A DNA stretch of 6,288 nucleotides, taken from NCBI GenBank assembly GCA_903861055.1, contig CAIOSU010000059.1, forward strand, positions 1 to 6,288. The letters are read 5' to 3'. How positions within the stretch are numbered: the stretch's first letter is position 1; each line of letters opens with the position of its first letter. The notes under the pieces are model-generated. The model searched no databases. It saw nothing but the letters and a program-made list of their open reading frames with translations, and was not told the DNA's origin. This stretch comes from an uncultured bacterium (GTDB lineage: Bacteria; Bacteroidota; Bacteroidia; Chitinophagales; CAIOSU01). The translations under genes and the position numbers were made by a program. Shown here in pieces: positions 5,956 through 6,288 of this stretch.

Positions 5956-5992
5956 TGTCATCTTGAGTCTCGTTTCAAACGAGATCGAAGGG
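5956..5992. repeat. REP-like intergenic element, TCTTGAG type
   Basis: Begins with TGTCATCTTGAG (5956-5967) and ends with TCGAAGGG (5985-5992). Between them is a perfect inverted repeat, TCTCGTTT (5968-5975) and AAACGAGA (5977-5984), separated by a single C. The outer arms pair only partly. The overall form resembles the 'GTCATCCTGAG...TCGAAGGAT' elements that I remember as common between genes in Bacteroidota. The same 5' core recurs at 6088 in the same orientation. Confidence 0.6.
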
Positions 5993-6049
5993 TGCGCGCG
6001 ATTGCTAGCCCACCGTAGCTTTTTGCCAAGGTGGGAGTTGTTGGGGCGA

Positions 6050-6079
6050 GTATTGAGGATGAATGCAATACCTCAATAC
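6050..6079. repeat. Perfect 9-bp inverted repeat
   Basis: GTATTGAGG (6050-6058) and CCTCAATAC (6071-6079) are exact reverse complements around a 12-base loop. No T run follows on either strand, so it is not a typical terminator. It sits between the two REP-like elements and could be a structural part of a larger repeat unit or a protein-binding site; the sequence does not decide. Confidence 0.6.
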
Positions 6080-6087
6080 AAAACGGC

Positions 6088-6122
6088 TGTCATTCCGAGC
6101 CTTTTCGCGAGGAATCTTCGGG
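6088..6122. repeat. REP-like intergenic element, TTCCGAG type
   Basis: Begins with TGTCATTCCGAG (6088-6099) and continues to GCGAGGAATCTTCGGG (6107-6122). ATTCC (6092-6096) pairs perfectly with GGAAT (6111-6115). It shares 9 of its first 12 bases, and its orientation, with the element at 5956. This is the 'CATTCCGAG...GAGGAATC' form that I recall from Bacteroidota intergenic DNA. Confidence 0.65.
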
Positions 6123-6208
6123 CGCTGATGTGATGAGGTAGCTATGTGCTGAAGCCTTTTACACCATTGCATGGCTTTTCTTCATTTGGGCATTGAACAT
6201 GTTACGTG

Positions 6209-6252
6209 GACCAGTGAATACTGGTCGCATAAAACACACAAGCAAATGCTTG
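6209..6252. repeat. Two adjacent short palindromes near the right edge
   Basis: GACCAGT (6209-6215) and ACTGGTC (6220-6226) form a perfect 7-bp stem with loop GAAT. Twelve bases on, CAAGCA (6239-6244) and TGCTTG (6247-6252) form a second perfect palindrome around AA. They fall where two opposing frames are open, so they may be chance, operator-like sites, or part of a mobile-element end cut by the window edge. Confidence 0.4.
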
Positions 6253-6288
6253 CGCGAGATAGGGGAACAACCGAACATTTTTTTAGCG

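Larger units (their letters stand above)
5924..6288. other. Repeat-rich intergenic stretch after tilS; no assignable complete gene
   Basis: 365 bases with no recognisable protein and no clear terminator for tilS: none of the hairpins here is followed by a T run. It holds the end of the heptamer repeat, two REP-like elements (5956-5992 and 6088-6122), a GC-rich hairpin between them (CCCACC at 6009-6014 with GGTGGG at 6030-6035), a perfect 9-bp inverted repeat (6050-6079), and two short palindromes near the right end. Two frames stay open to the right edge: plus from a TAG at 6139, with an ATG at 6199, and minus ending in TAA at 6161-6159. Neither is recognisable, and only one of the two at most can be real. 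Confidence 0.6.

Noticed and set aside
6009..6035. GC-rich hairpin CCCACC / GGTGGG as terminator of tilS
   Set aside because: The loop is 15 bases and no T run follows on either strand.
5956..6122. CRISPR array
   Set aside because: Only two diverged repeat copies with unequal internal structure, and no regular spacer pattern or cas gene.

Overview
The window looks like chromosomal DNA of a member of the Bacteroidota. The evidence is the protein families and their order (an etfB-etfA-bfn-nupC run; a BFN nuclease-like protein carrying a UVR domain), the absence of clear Shine-Dalgarno sequences before the starts, A/T-rich leaders, promoter-like sites of the TTTG / TAnnTTTG type, and intergenic repeats of a kind I remember from this phylum. 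I cannot name a genus. All complete genes are housekeeping genes, and I see no transposase, phage gene, CRISPR array, tRNA or rRNA.

Layout. Bases 1-150 are the 3' end of a plus-strand gene with an Arg/Gly-rich tail, probably an RNA helicase or other RNA-binding protein. It is followed by a heptamer-repeat tract (156-183) and a strong intrinsic terminator (203-240). Bases 241-450 hold no convincing gene. From 4168 down to 451 a four-gene minus-strand operon runs etfB, etfA, bfn (DUF151 plus UVR), nupC-type nucleoside transporter, with gaps of 3, 31 and 30 bases. A short divergent intergenic region (4169-4245) carries candidate promoters for both directions. On the plus strand a small two-TPR protein (4246-4581) overlaps tilS (4559-5923) by 23 bases. 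The last 365 bases have no assignable complete gene but are rich in small repeats and inverted repeats.

How the genes work together. EtfB and EtfA form the electron transfer flavoprotein heterodimer, which takes electrons from acyl-CoA and related dehydrogenases. The BFN-UVR protein and the nucleoside transporter are probably co-transcribed with it, although no biochemical link is evident. TilS makes lysidine on tRNA-Ile(CAU) and is normally essential; the TPR protein upstream is probably translated together with it.

Hunt result. I did not find a clear undescribed system. The most interesting points are: a 7-base-period repeat present at both ends of the window, one copy of which runs into tilS and supplies its stop codon; an abrupt loss of cytosine in the last ~90 coding bases of tilS just before that repeat; a pair of REP-like elements and several perfect inverted repeats downstream; and an unexplained open frame running off the right edge.
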